Shown here: positions 1-9,765 of the stretch, in pieces | Layout: every line of letters begins with the position of its first letter | How positions within the stretch are numbered: position 1 is the stretch's first letter | The notes under the pieces: model-generated | What the model saw: the letters and a program-made list of their open reading frames with translations, nothing else | Told to the model about the DNA's origin: nothing | Database searches by the model: none | Made by a program: the position numbers and the translations under genes | From: Clostridia bacterium | Lineage (GTDB): Bacteria; Bacillota_A; Clostridia; Oscillospirales; CAG-272 | DNA length: 9,765 bases | Direction: 5' to 3' | NCBI GenBank assembly: GCA_017959485.1 | Contig: JAGDAM010000318.1 | Location: 1 to 9,765 of the forward strand

Positions 1-645
1 CTCGTATGCCGGGCGATTCACGAGAACACCGACGTGCGGGTGCTGCTGACCGGAGAAATATCGGATGAGCTGTTCGGATCCAAATATACCGATTTTGCGC
101 CGTCCGCCCGGGAGTTTCAGAAGGAAGCCGAGAAGCGAATTCGCGAGATTCATATGTACGACGTTCTGCGCGCCGACAGATGTATTTCCGTCAACTCGCT
201 CGAGGCGCGCGTCCCGTTCGGCGACCTCGATTTCGTGAAATACGTAATGGCGCTCGATCCCGAATTAAAAATGAACGGATACGGCAAGGGCAAATACCTG
301 CTCCGCCACGCGTTTGAAGGGCTCGGATATCTTCCGGACAGTATACTCTGGCGTGAGAAGGCCGCGTTTTCGGACGCGGTCGGTCACTCGATGGTCGATT
401 ATCTCAAGGAATTCGCGGCCGGCAGATACACCGACCGGGAGTTTGAAGAAAAACGCAAAAAATATACGCACGCGCGGCCATTCACGAAGGAATCGCTGCT
501 CTACCGCGAAATATTTGAAAAGTATTATCCCGGACAGTCTGAAATGGTCGTCGACTTCTGGATGCCAAACAAGTCGTGGAAGGGATGCGACGTCAACGAC
601 CCCTCGGCGCGAGTTCTTTCAAACTACGGTGACAGCGGGAAATAA
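1..645 (+). CDS. asnB: Asparagine synthase (glutamine-hydrolysing), C-terminal part, 5' end cut
   Basis: AsnB converts aspartate, ATP and glutamine into asparagine in the cytoplasm. The frame is open from base 1, so only the last 214 residues of a protein normally near 500-550 residues are present. The N-terminal glutaminase domain (Cys2 nucleophile) and the SGGxDS pyrophosphatase loop lie upstream of the window. What is visible is the second half of the synthetase domain: the LLTGEISDELFG motif (fragment residues 15-26, family form SGEGSDE), HMYDVLRADR (51-60), SLEARVPF (66-73), and WREKAAFSDAVG (117-128), all of which match E. coli AsnB in order. The tail NDPSAR resembles the DDPSGR tail of AsnB. 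An internal GTG at 34 is not a start because the homology runs through it. It lies 26 bases before purC on the same strand, so it is probably in the same operon. Confidence 0.93.
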   Translation, partial: LVCRAIHENTDVRVLLTGEISDELFGSKYTDFAPSAREFQKEAEKRIREIHMYDVLRADRCISVNSLEARVPFGDLDFVKYVMALDPELKMNGYGKGKYLLRHAFEGLGYLPDSILWREKAAFSDAVGHSMVDYLKEFAAGRYTDREFEEKRKKYTHARPFTKESLLYREIFEKYYPGQSEMVVDFWMPNKSWKGCDVNDPSARVLSNYGDSGK

Positions 646-671
646 TATTGCATTAATAATCGGAGTGTGAT

Positions 672-1382
672 ATGATTATTATAAAGCAGCTTTACGAAGG
701 TAAAGCAAAGAAAGTTTACGAGACGGACGATCCGGAAATACTTGTCGTCGAATACAAGGACGACGCGACCGCGTTCAACGGGAAGAAAAAAGGAACCATC
801 GCCGGTAAAGGCGCGATCAACAACCGGATGAGCAATTATCTCATGAAACTGCTCGAAAAAGAGGGCGTTCCCACGCATCTTGTCGAAGAGCTTGACGAGA
901 GACGCACTTCGGTCAGACGCGTAAAGATCGTGCCGCTCGAAGTAATTGTCAGGAATATAGCCGCCGGCTCATTTGCCGCGCGGTACGGAGTGGATGAAGG
1001 CGTCGTCTTTTCCGCACCGACGGTTGAATTCTCCTATAAAAACGACGAACTTAACGACCCGCTCCTCGCAGACGATCACGTTTACGCCCTCGGTCTCGCA
1101 AGCAAGGAAGAGATTGCGCTGATTCGCCTTTATGCGCTGAAAACTAACGAAGTGCTTCGCGCCTTCTGGAAAGAGCGCGGCGTCACGCTCGTCGATTTCA
1201 AGGTCGAATTCGGCCGTCTCGTCGACGGTACCGTAATACTCGCGGACGAAATCAGTCCGGATACCTGCCGTCTGTGGGACAGCGCCACGGGAAAGAAACT
1301 TGACAAAGACAGATTCCGCCGTGATCTCGGAGGCGTAGAAGAAGCATACAGGGAGATCATGGACCGCCTCGGCGCTAAATAG
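672..1382 (+). CDS. purC: Phosphoribosylaminoimidazole-succinocarboxamide (SAICAR) synthase
   Basis: PurC ligates aspartate to CAIR using ATP to give SAICAR in de novo purine synthesis. The 236-residue length is the normal bacterial single-domain size. Recognisable motifs are the N-terminal LYEGKAKKVYET (residues 7-18, nucleotide-binding beta strands), the SAICAR synthetase signature VPLEVIVRNIAAGS (87-100), the second signature LVDFKVEFG (173-181) and DEISPDTCRLWD (192-203). The ATG at 672 has a GGAG at 662-665, six bases upstream, and gives the expected N terminus. It follows asnB by 26 bases with no promoter or terminator visible. The downstream purF is in the same reading frame, separated only by the TAG stop and three sense codons. 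PurB later in the operon cleaves its product. Confidence 0.97.
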   Translation: MIIIKQLYEGKAKKVYETDDPEILVVEYKDDATAFNGKKKGTIAGKGAINNRMSNYLMKLLEKEGVPTHLVEELDERRTSVRRVKIVPLEVIVRNIAAGSFAARYGVDEGVVFSAPTVEFSYKNDELNDPLLADDHVYALGLASKEEIALIRLYALKTNEVLRAFWKERGVTLVDFKVEFGRLVDGTVILADEISPDTCRLWDSATGKKLDKDRFRRDLGGVEEAYREIMDRLGAK

Positions 1383-1391
1383 TTACAAGCA

Positions 1392-2810
1392 ATGGGTGGC
1401 ATCCACGAGGAATGCGGCGTTTTCGGCGTGTATTCAAGCCGCCGGACGCACGTCGCCGACACGGTTTACTACGGTCTTTATGCCCTTCAGCACAGAGGAC
1501 AGGAAAGTTGCGGCATAACGGTAAACGATGACGGGGTTTTCGCATCTCAAAAGGGGCTCGGTCTTGTTTCGGAGGTTTTTACTCAGGCGTCTCTCGCCGC
1601 GTTTCCCGAGGGATCGATCGCAGTCGGTCATACAAGATACAGCACGACCGGCTGCTCGTCAATCAAAAACTGTCAGCCGATCGAGGTAGATCATCAAAAG
1701 GGCAAGCTGGCTATCGCTCATAACGGTAATCTTTCTAACGCGTCGAAACTGCGTTCGGATCTCGAACTCTCGGGAGCAATCTTCCATAGCTCGAGCGATA
1801 CCGAAATCATAGCGTATCTAATCACTAAAGAACGACTTCGGACAGACTGCATCGAAGACGCGGTAAGCCGCGCGGTAGAATTGCTCGAAGGAGCGTTCTC
1901 GCTGGTTATTATGAGCGCGCGCAAACTTATCTGCGTGCGTGACAGGCATGGTTTTCGCCCCCTTTGCTACGGTGTAATGCCCGACGGCGCCTATGCGGTT
2001 GCGTCGGAAAGCTGTGCGCTTGACGCGGTCGGAGCAAAGTTTATACGCGACGTAGAACCGGGAGAGATGATAGTATTCTCCCCGCAGGGAGTCGTATTCC
2101 GACGCGAAAAACGCCTCACCGTCCCAGCCAAACACTGTGTCTTCGAATATATTTATTTTGCGCGTCCCGATTCGGTTATCGACGGTGTTGCGGTGCACAG
2201 TTCAAGAGTACGGGCCGGAGAGATCCTGGCCGAGGAATATCCCGTAAAAGCCGATATCGTGATAGGAGTCCCGGATTCGGGGCTCGACGGCGCTCTCGGA
2301 TACGCGAGACGCTCCAAAATACCGTACGGTATCGGGCTTATCAAAAACAAATACGTCGGACGGACGTTTATCGTTTCCGACGGGCGAATGAATCAGGTCA
2401 GAATCAAACTGTCGGCGGTCGGCGCCGAGATTTTCGGGAATAGAGTCGTACTAATAGACGATTCGATTGTACGCGGCACTACGAGCGGACGAATAATCGC
2501 TTTGCTGCGCGAGGCGGGAGCCAAAGAGATTCATATGCTGGTCACTGCGCCCCCGTTCCTGTTCCCCTGCTATTACGGCACGGACGTAAATTCAAAGGAT
2601 GAGCTGATAGCAATCGACAAGACTCCCGCCGAAATCGCGAAACTGATCGGAGCAGATTCTCTCGGATTCTTCCCGCTCAGCCGTCTTCACGAATACGCAA
2701 ACGGGCTTGGTCTGTGCAGTTCTTGTTTCAGCGGGGATTACCCCACCGACGTCGCTAACGTTACAATAAAAAACCGTTTTGAAAGAAAACTCTCCGAGGC
2801 GGTCGATTGA
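1392..2810 (+). CDS. purF: Amidophosphoribosyltransferase (glutamine PRPP amidotransferase)
   Basis: PurF catalyses the first committed step of purine synthesis: PRPP plus glutamine gives 5-phosphoribosylamine. The protein has 472 residues. The N-terminal Ntn glutaminase domain should mature by removal of MGGIHEE, exposing Cys8 of ECGVFG; LQHRGQES (32-39), GHTRYSTTG (79-87) and HNGNLSNA (110-117) are typical of it. The C-terminal phosphoribosyltransferase domain carries the PRPP loop VVLIDDSIVRGTT (352-364). Cys249, Cys393, Cys442 and Cys445 fall where the Bacillus subtilis enzyme has its four [4Fe-4S] ligands, so this is the oxygen-sensitive, cluster-bearing type. The start is fixed by the short propeptide. 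No convincing Shine-Dalgarno lies in the nine bases after the purC stop, so its translation may depend on ribosomes finishing purC. Confidence 0.97.
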   Translation: MGGIHEECGVFGVYSSRRTHVADTVYYGLYALQHRGQESCGITVNDDGVFASQKGLGLVSEVFTQASLAAFPEGSIAVGHTRYSTTGCSSIKNCQPIEVDHQKGKLAIAHNGNLSNASKLRSDLELSGAIFHSSSDTEIIAYLITKERLRTDCIEDAVSRAVELLEGAFSLVIMSARKLICVRDRHGFRPLCYGVMPDGAYAVASESCALDAVGAKFIRDVEPGEMIVFSPQGVVFRREKRLTVPAKHCVFEYIYFARPDSVIDGVAVHSSRVRAGEILAEEYPVKADIVIGVPDSGLDGALGYARRSKIPYGIGLIKNKYVGRTFIVSDGRMNQVRIKLSAVGAEIFGNRVVLIDDSIVRGTTSGRIIALLREAGAKEIHMLVTAPPFLFPCYYGTDVNSKDELIAIDKTPAEIAKLIGADSLGFFPLSRLHEYANGLGLCSSCFSGDYPTDVANVTIKNRFERKLSEAVD

Positions 2811-2827
2811 AATTATTACATTATCAC

Positions 2828-2833
2828 AGGAGG
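2828..2833 (+). promoter_or_regulatory. Ribosome binding site of purA
   Basis: A perfect AGGAGG lies 11 bases before the ATG at 2845. It selects that start over an in-frame TTG at 2779, which would begin inside purF and add 22 residues with no family match. Confidence 0.85.
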
Positions 2834-2844
2834 CTTCAAACAGT

Positions 2845-4137
2845 ATGAGTCATTGCGCTATCGTGGGTATCAACTGGGGTGACGAAGGTAAAGGCAGAAT
2901 GGTCGATCTGTTAACTGAAAACTACGATATAGTAGTGCGTTATCAGGGCGGCGGGAACGCCGGGCACACCGTTATAAACGAGTACGGAAAATTTGCGCTT
3001 CATCTGCTTCCGTCAGGCGTCTTCCGCAAGGGCGTAGTCAACGTTCTCGGAAACGGAGTCGCGCTCGATCCGGAGAATCTGATCCGCGAAATCTCAGAAC
3101 TTACGTCAAAAGGCGTTTCGATTACGCCAGAAAACTTAAAAATCAGCGATCGCGCGTCTCTGTTGCTTCCCTGGCACCGGGAGCAGGACGAACTTGAAGA
3201 AAAGCGGCTTGCGGACAAAAAATACGGCTCGACAAAACAGGGCATCGCTCCTTTCTATTCCGACAAATATCAGAAGAAGACAGTCCTCGCGGGAGAACTG
3301 TTTTATCCGGAAGAGCTCAAATCGCATCTTGCGGACCTTGCGGAATGGAAGAATCTTACCTTGACAAAAATCTACGGGGCTTCTCCCGTTACCGACGGTA
3401 TGATAGCCGAATGGCTGGAAAAATACTGCGAGAAAATAAAACCGTTTATCTGCGATACCGGCGAATTTCTGTCCAAAGCTTCAAAGGAAGGAAAAAGGAT
3501 TCTGTTTGAAGCGCAGCTCGGAGCGCTCCGCGACCTCGACATGGGCATATATCCGTATACGACGTCCTCCAATACTACCGCCGCTTATGCGCCGGTAGGC
3601 GCCGGAGTTCCGTCAGCAAAGATAGACGACGTCGTCGGAGTAGTGAATGCGTATTCTACCTGCGTCGGTGAGGGTCCTTTTGTTTGCGAGATGTTCGGCG
3701 CAGATGCGGAAAAACTTCGCGAAGCCGGCGCCGAATACGGAGCCAAAACCGGCAGACCGCGCCGCGTGGGTCCCATCGATCTTGTCGCGACGAAATACGG
3801 CGTCGAAGTTCAGGGCGCGACCGAAATCGCCCTGACAAAACTCGACGTGCTGAGCTATATGAAAAAAATCCCCGTTTGCACGAAGTACAAAGTTGGAGGA
3901 AAGGAAACCGATCGCTTCCCCTTCCCCGCCGCGCTTTCCGAAGCCGAGCCGGTTATCGAGTATCTCGACGGCTGGCAATCCGACGTTTCGACCGCAAGGC
4001 GTTTCGAGGATCTTCCTTCGCAGGCACGAAAGTACGGTGAATACGTAGAAAAAGCAATCGGCTGCCCGATAACGTATATCTCGGTCGGCGCGGAAAGAGA
4101 CAGTATCATAATTCGCGAAAAGGAGAATAAAGTATGA
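2845..4137 (+). CDS. purA: Adenylosuccinate synthetase, divergent Clostridia-type
   Basis: PurA joins aspartate to IMP using GTP, giving adenylosuccinate, the first step from IMP to AMP. The protein has 430 residues, the usual size. The catalytic pair is present: Asp13 in NWGDEGKGRMVD and His41 in GGGNAGHT. Further family motifs are SSNTTAAY (241-248), STCVGEGPF (271-279), KTGRPRRVGPIDLVA (301-315), LTKLDVLS (330-337) and SVGAERD (413-419). The loop FEAQLGALRDLD (221-232) differs from the common FEGAQGxxLDID: the glutamine is displaced by one position relative to the glutamate. From memory this form belongs to a known variant clade in Clostridia, so I read it as a subtype and not as damage. 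The start is supported by AGGAGG at 2828-2833 and by Asp13/His41 falling at the same numbers as in E. coli PurA. Its stop overlaps the purB start (ATGA), which suggests translational coupling to the next enzyme in the pathway. Confidence 0.95.
   Translation: MSHCAIVGINWGDEGKGRMVDLLTENYDIVVRYQGGGNAGHTVINEYGKFALHLLPSGVFRKGVVNVLGNGVALDPENLIREISELTSKGVSITPENLKISDRASLLLPWHREQDELEEKRLADKKYGSTKQGIAPFYSDKYQKKTVLAGELFYPEELKSHLADLAEWKNLTLTKIYGASPVTDGMIAEWLEKYCEKIKPFICDTGEFLSKASKEGKRILFEAQLGALRDLDMGIYPYTTSSNTTAAYAPVGAGVPSAKIDDVVGVVNAYSTCVGEGPFVCEMFGADAEKLREAGAEYGAKTGRPRRVGPIDLVATKYGVEVQGATEIALTKLDVLSYMKKIPVCTKYKVGGKETDRFPFPAALSEAEPVIEYLDGWQSDVSTARRFEDLPSQARKYGEYVEKAIGCPITYISVGAERDSIIIREKENKV
4121..4125 (+). 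promoter_or_regulatory. Ribosome binding site of purB
   Basis: AGGAG lies within the last codons of purA, eight bases before the purB ATG at 4134. It supports the ATGA overlap start. Confidence 0.8.
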
Positions 4138-5555
4138 CTGACAGATACGAATCTCCGCTCGCGACAAGATACGCGTCGGATTATATGCTCAGACTGTTTT
4201 CGCAGGACAGAAGATATTCGACCTGGAGGCGTCTCTGGGTCTCGCTCGCGAAAGCCGAGGCGGCGCTCGGTCTGCCGATCACCGAAGAACAGATCGCCGA
4301 CCTTGCGGCGCACACCGACGACATAGATTACGAATGCGTAAGAGCCCGCGAGGCGGAAGTGCGACACGACGTCATGGCCCATATCTACGCGTTCGGAAAA
4401 GCGGCTCCGTCAGCGGCCGGAATAATTCATCTCGGCGCTACGAGCTGTTACGTCACCGACAACGCGGATTTAATTATATACAGGGACGCTCTGCGCAGAA
4501 TCCGCGCGGAGCTTTCGGGCGTTTTATCGGAGCTGTATCTGTTCGCAGAAAAGTACAAATCGACGGCGACCCCCGGTTACACGCATTATCAGGTAGCCCA
4601 GCCGGTGACGGTCGGAAAGCGCGCGACTCTCTGGATGCAGGACGTAATGTCCGATATAGACGAGATAGATTTTGTTCTGAAAAACATTAAGTTTCAGGGA
4701 TGCCGCGGTCCTACCGGTACCGAAGCGAGTTTTCTTGATCTTTTTGACGGCGACGGAGAAAAGATCGACAAGATGAACAAAATGATTGCCGCCGACTTCG
4801 GATTTGAAGAGTGCTTTGCCGTCTGCTCGCAGACCTATCCGAGAAAGCTCGATTCGCGCATAATGCACGCTCTCTCTTCAATCGGAGAGACTTTCTACCG
4901 AATGGCCTGCGATATCAGACTGCTTCAGCACGACAGACAGATTGAAGAACCCTTTGAAGAAAACCAGATCGGGTCTTCCGCTATGCCCTACAAACGCAAT
5001 CCGATGCGCTGCGAGCGCATATGCTCTCTGGCAAGATTCCTAATGTGCGACGCCGCAAACGCCGCGCAAACCGCGTCGTCTCAATGGCTTGAACGCACGC
5101 TCGACGATTCAGCCAACCGCCGCATCGCGATTCCAGAAGGATTTCTGTGCGCCGACGCGATACTGAGACTTGCCAAAAACGTCGCGTCGGGTCTCGTTGT
5201 AAACGAAAAGATCATTGAAAAAGCGCTCCGCGATTATCTTCCCTTCATAGCTACCGAAAACGTTATGATGGAAAACGTAAAACGCGGCGGCGACCGCCAG
5301 AAGACTCACGAGGCGATAAGGCGCTCTTCGATGGCCGCCACGGCGCGGCTAAAGAACGGGGACGCCCCGGGACTTATCGATCTTCTCGCGAATGAAGATG
5401 AAATAAAGCTTTCAAAAGACGAGATGGAAGCGGTACTCGATCCGTCGCTCTTCACCGGAAGATGTGCGGAACAGGTCGAAAGATTCCTCGCTCTCGCCGC
5501 TCCGTATATTGAAAACTCCGGGATCGGGGACGACGGCGACAAAATCAGTCTGTGA
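4134..5555 (+). CDS. purB: Adenylosuccinate lyase, eukaryote-like (human ADSL-type)
   Basis: PurB acts twice in purine synthesis: it splits SAICAR to AICAR plus fumarate and adenylosuccinate to AMP plus fumarate. The 473-residue protein belongs to the fumarase/aspartase superfamily. Motifs are RHDVMAH (77-83), [14 protein letters not shown] (97-110), TPGYTHYQ with the catalytic-region His151 (146-153), and the flexible signature loop [15 protein letters not shown] (280-294). Compared with what I recall of the human enzyme, long stretches agree nearly residue for residue, for example [11 protein letters not shown] near the N terminus and [14 protein letters not shown] (317-330). This is much closer to ADSL than to the shorter, about 430-residue Bacillus PurB. 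The start overlaps the purA stop by four bases and has AGGAG eight bases upstream. PurC, which makes one substrate, and PurA, which makes the other, are both in this operon. Confidence 0.96.
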   Translation: MTDRYESPLATRYASDYMLRLFSQDRRYSTWRRLWVSLAKAEAALGLPITEEQIADLAAHTDDIDYECVRAREAEVRHDVMAHIYAFGKAAPSAAGIIHLGATSCYVTDNADLIIYRDALRRIRAELSGVLSELYLFAEKYKSTATPGYTHYQVAQPVTVGKRATLWMQDVMSDIDEIDFVLKNIKFQGCRGPTGTEASFLDLFDGDGEKIDKMNKMIAADFGFEECFAVCSQTYPRKLDSRIMHALSSIGETFYRMACDIRLLQHDRQIEEPFEENQIGSSAMPYKRNPMRCERICSLARFLMCDAANAAQTASSQWLERTLDDSANRRIAIPEGFLCADAILRLAKNVASGLVVNEKIIEKALRDYLPFIATENVMMENVKRGGDRQKTHEAIRRSSMAATARLKNGDAPGLIDLLANEDEIKLSKDEMEAVLDPSLFTGRCAEQVERFLALAAPYIENSGIGDDGDKISL

Positions 5556-5557
5556 GG
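5554..5557 (+). promoter_or_regulatory. Ribosome binding site of guaA
   Basis: GAGG overlaps the purB TGA stop (5553-5555) and lies eight bases before the ATG at 5566. It favours that start over in-frame upstream codons inside purB. Confidence 0.7.
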
Positions 5558-5565
5558 TGCCGCGA

Positions 5566-8714
<3,149 letters not shown>

Positions 8715-8730
8715 TACTTACAATCTCTTA

Positions 8731-8807
8731 GTGAAGTTTGCCCTGCCGGGCAAGTGAAGCGGTTCGCTGTGCTCACCGTGAAGTTTGCCGCTGCGCGGCA
8801 AGTGAAG
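8731..8807. repeat. Array of GTGAAG motifs alternating with small palindromes
   Basis: GTGAAG occurs at 8731, 8754, 8778 and 8802, a period of 23, 24 and 24 bases. Each interval of 17-18 bases is a palindrome centred on TGC or TGT. The first pairs TTGCCC with GGGCAA around a TGCC loop (8738-8753). The second pairs CGGT with ACCG plus an inner GC with GC around TGT, with two mismatched positions between (8760-8778). The third pairs TTGCCGC with GCGGCAA around TGC (8785-8801). Arms differ while pairing is kept. This resembles interspersed REP-like palindromic elements of intergenic DNA, but I cannot name the family. No T tract follows on either strand, so these do not look like standard intrinsic terminators. 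Confidence 0.8.
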
Positions 8808-8846
8808 TTAAGGCACTACAGTGTGAATCACGCTGTAGTGCCTTAA
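8808..8846. terminator. Long hairpin between convergent genes, possible bidirectional terminator
   Basis: TTAAGGCACTACAG (8808-8821) is a perfect 14-base inverted repeat of 8833-8846. Pairing continues inwards through one T-G wobble (8822/8832) and three Watson-Crick pairs to an AAT loop at 8826-8828, giving about 18 base pairs with no bulge. Its position 94 bases after the pyrG stop, between convergent genes, fits transcript ending for either side. Neither strand has the run of Ts expected of a classical intrinsic terminator, so it could instead be an RNA 3'-end stabilising hairpin or a mobile palindromic element. Confidence 0.5.
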
Positions 8847-8864
8847 GTGTTAAGGTGGATTTAT

Positions 8865-8879
8865 CGTGGCGAAGCCACG
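8865..8879 (-). terminator. Small hairpin one base after the stop of the minus-strand gene
   Basis: CGTGGC (8865-8870) pairs with GCCACG (8874-8879) around a GAA loop (TTC on the minus strand). On the minus strand it begins one base after the TAA of the DUF4143 gene and is followed by ATAAATCC, which is a poor T tract. The position suggests a 3'-end structure; a role in termination is a guess. Confidence 0.35.
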
Positions 8880-8880
8880 C

Positions 8881-9765
8881 TTAGACCATTTCGTTCAGGT
8901 CCGAAAAATCGGTGTTGAACAGGATCTCCTTCGGCAGTTCCTGCTTTTGCAGGAACATCAGCATATAGATCGGGAAGTAGGTGACCTTGCCGTCTGTTTC
9001 GACGTTGCCGTTGCAGAAAACGTAGCCCTCTTCGATGCCGTAGTCCGTAACGTTCAGCACGTTATCCATCGCGTTGTGGCGGTAGTAGTCCTTGCCGGAT
9101 TTGATCTCGATCGGCAGGATCCTGCCATCCTCTTCGATCACGAAATCAAGCTCGCCGAATTTTTTGCTGTTGTAGTAATAGAGCGTATATCCGTGCGCGG
9201 TCATCTCCTCGACGGCGACATTCTCGTATATGGAGCCGAAGTTGATCGTCGTTTCGTGCTGCAGAATCTTGAGCTGGATCTCGTTCCCGTACTGTGCGGC
9301 AAGCAGGCCGACGTCGTTCGAGAACAGTTTGAAAAGATTCTGCGACTTGGAGAGCAGCAGCGGCACTCTCGGCTCGTCCACGACGTTCGCCGGGAGTACG
9401 ACGCCGGCGTTCTTCAGCCACAGAAAGCTGTCGTAATACTTGTCAAACCGTGCTTTTTCGTTGAGATTTTTCAGGATGAAGCGCTTGTTTTTCGCGTTCA
9501 GCTCGCTGGGAATCAGATCGAAGATCTCGTTGAGGTAGAGGCGGTTTTTCTCGTCGTATTTTGAAATATCGCGCTTGTAAAGACGTATGATCGCGCTTTG
9601 CGCATCGGCGACTTTGCGGAGGTTCTTCGTTTCCAGATAGGTGGAGACCACCTCCGGCATACCGCCGACGATGAGGTAAAGCTCGAACAGCGCCGTCATG
9701 CGCTCGTGGATAAACGCGTACACGGGCTTTTTCTGTTCGAACGAGACCCGGAGCGCGTCGATGAC
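8881..9765 (-). CDS. AAA-superfamily ATPase with DUF4143 domain, C-terminal part, 5' end cut
   Basis: The minus-strand frame is open from the window edge to a TAA at 8883-8881, giving 294 residues of a protein that is usually near 400 or more. An internal GTG at 9723 is not the start, since the frame continues upstream to the window edge. The N-terminal P-loop ATPase (AAA_14-like) part is missing. The fragment has ALFELYLIVGGMPEVV (25-40), the typical junction into DUF4143, then a helical region with FDLIPSEL. A C-terminal segment resembles a PD-(D/E)xK nuclease-like fold, with GELDFVIE (204-211) and PIEIKSGK (218-225). Such genes are common, often multicopy, in gut Bacteroidetes and Clostridia; their cellular role is poorly known, and a link to mobile or defence functions is only speculation. 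It converges on pyrG and is separated from it by palindromic DNA, so it is not part of the nucleotide operon. Confidence 0.88.
   Translation of the reverse strand, partial: VIDALRVSFEQKKPVYAFIHERMTALFELYLIVGGMPEVVSTYLETKNLRKVADAQSAIIRLYKRDISKYDEKNRLYLNEIFDLIPSELNAKNKRFILKNLNEKARFDKYYDSFLWLKNAGVVLPANVVDEPRVPLLLSKSQNLFKLFSNDVGLLAAQYGNEIQLKILQHETTINFGSIYENVAVEEMTAHGYTLYYYNSKKFGELDFVIEEDGRILPIEIKSGKDYYRHNAMDNVLNVTDYGIEEGYVFCNGNVETDGKVTYFPIYMLMFLQKQELPKEILFNTDFSDLNEMV

Noticed and set aside
646..671. Possible purine riboswitch or promoter before purC
   Set aside because: The gap is only 26 bases, too short for a riboswitch, and shows no clear -35/-10 pair; purC is more likely expressed with the upstream gene.
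1380..1382. TAG between purC and purF as a sign of a broken fusion gene or a recoded stop
   Set aside because: Both proteins are complete on their own, PurF needs a free N-terminal cysteine after propeptide removal, and the neighbouring genes use ordinary TAA and TGA stops, so a normal stop is the simplest reading.
2779..2844. Longer purA start overlapping purF
   Set aside because: It would use a TTG, adds 22 residues without family similarity, and ignores the strong AGGAGG placed for the ATG at 2845.
8731..8807. Possible mini CRISPR array because of the regular 23-24 base period
   Set aside because: The conserved unit is only six bases, the intervals are palindromes and not unique spacers, and no cas gene is nearby.
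8866..9564. Plus-strand open frame of 232 codons opposite the DUF4143 gene
   Set aside because: The minus-strand reading has clear DUF4143 motifs, whereas this reading is a valine/leucine/aspartate-rich shadow that begins inside the small hairpin at 8865-8879.

Overview
This window looks like chromosomal DNA from a bacterium of the Firmicutes/Clostridia type, probably an uncultivated gut-type member. The reasons are Clostridia-style purA and purB variants, a Bacillus-type PurF that keeps its propeptide and four Fe-S cysteines, good AGGAGG-type ribosome binding sites, and a roughly balanced base composition (judged by eye, not counted). The lineage is an inference; no rRNA or tRNA gene is present to settle it.

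Bases 1-8714 form one tightly packed plus-strand gene string: the 3' end of asnB (cut by the window edge), then purC, purF, purA, purB, guaA and pyrG. Gaps are 26, 9 and 34 bases, then a 4-base ATGA overlap between purA and purB, then 10 and 11 bases. This spacing and the lack of any visible internal promoter or terminator point to one operon. All six complete genes are full length with their catalytic motifs intact.

The genes cover nucleotide synthesis: PurF opens the purine pathway, PurC and PurB handle the SAICAR steps, PurA plus PurB turn IMP into AMP, GuaA makes GMP from XMP, and PyrG makes CTP from UTP. Four of the seven enzymes (AsnB, PurF, GuaA, PyrG) are glutamine amidotransferases, three (AsnB, PurC, PurA) consume aspartate, and PurB releases fumarate from the products of two of them. 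The other purine genes (purD, L, M, N, E, H, guaB) are not in the window.

Bases 8715-8880 are a 166-base convergent intergenic region packed with palindromes. It holds a short array of GTGAAG motifs every 23-24 bases separated by hairpins with different arms, then an 18-base-pair hairpin, then a small hairpin next to the stop codon of the minus-strand gene. It is the only part not explained by well-known genes.

Bases 8881-9765 carry, on the minus strand, the C-terminal part of an AAA-superfamily ATPase with a DUF4143 domain. Its start and P-loop lie beyond the window. I found no new multi-gene system here. The intergenic palindromic array and the unusual purB and purA subtypes are the items most worth checking.
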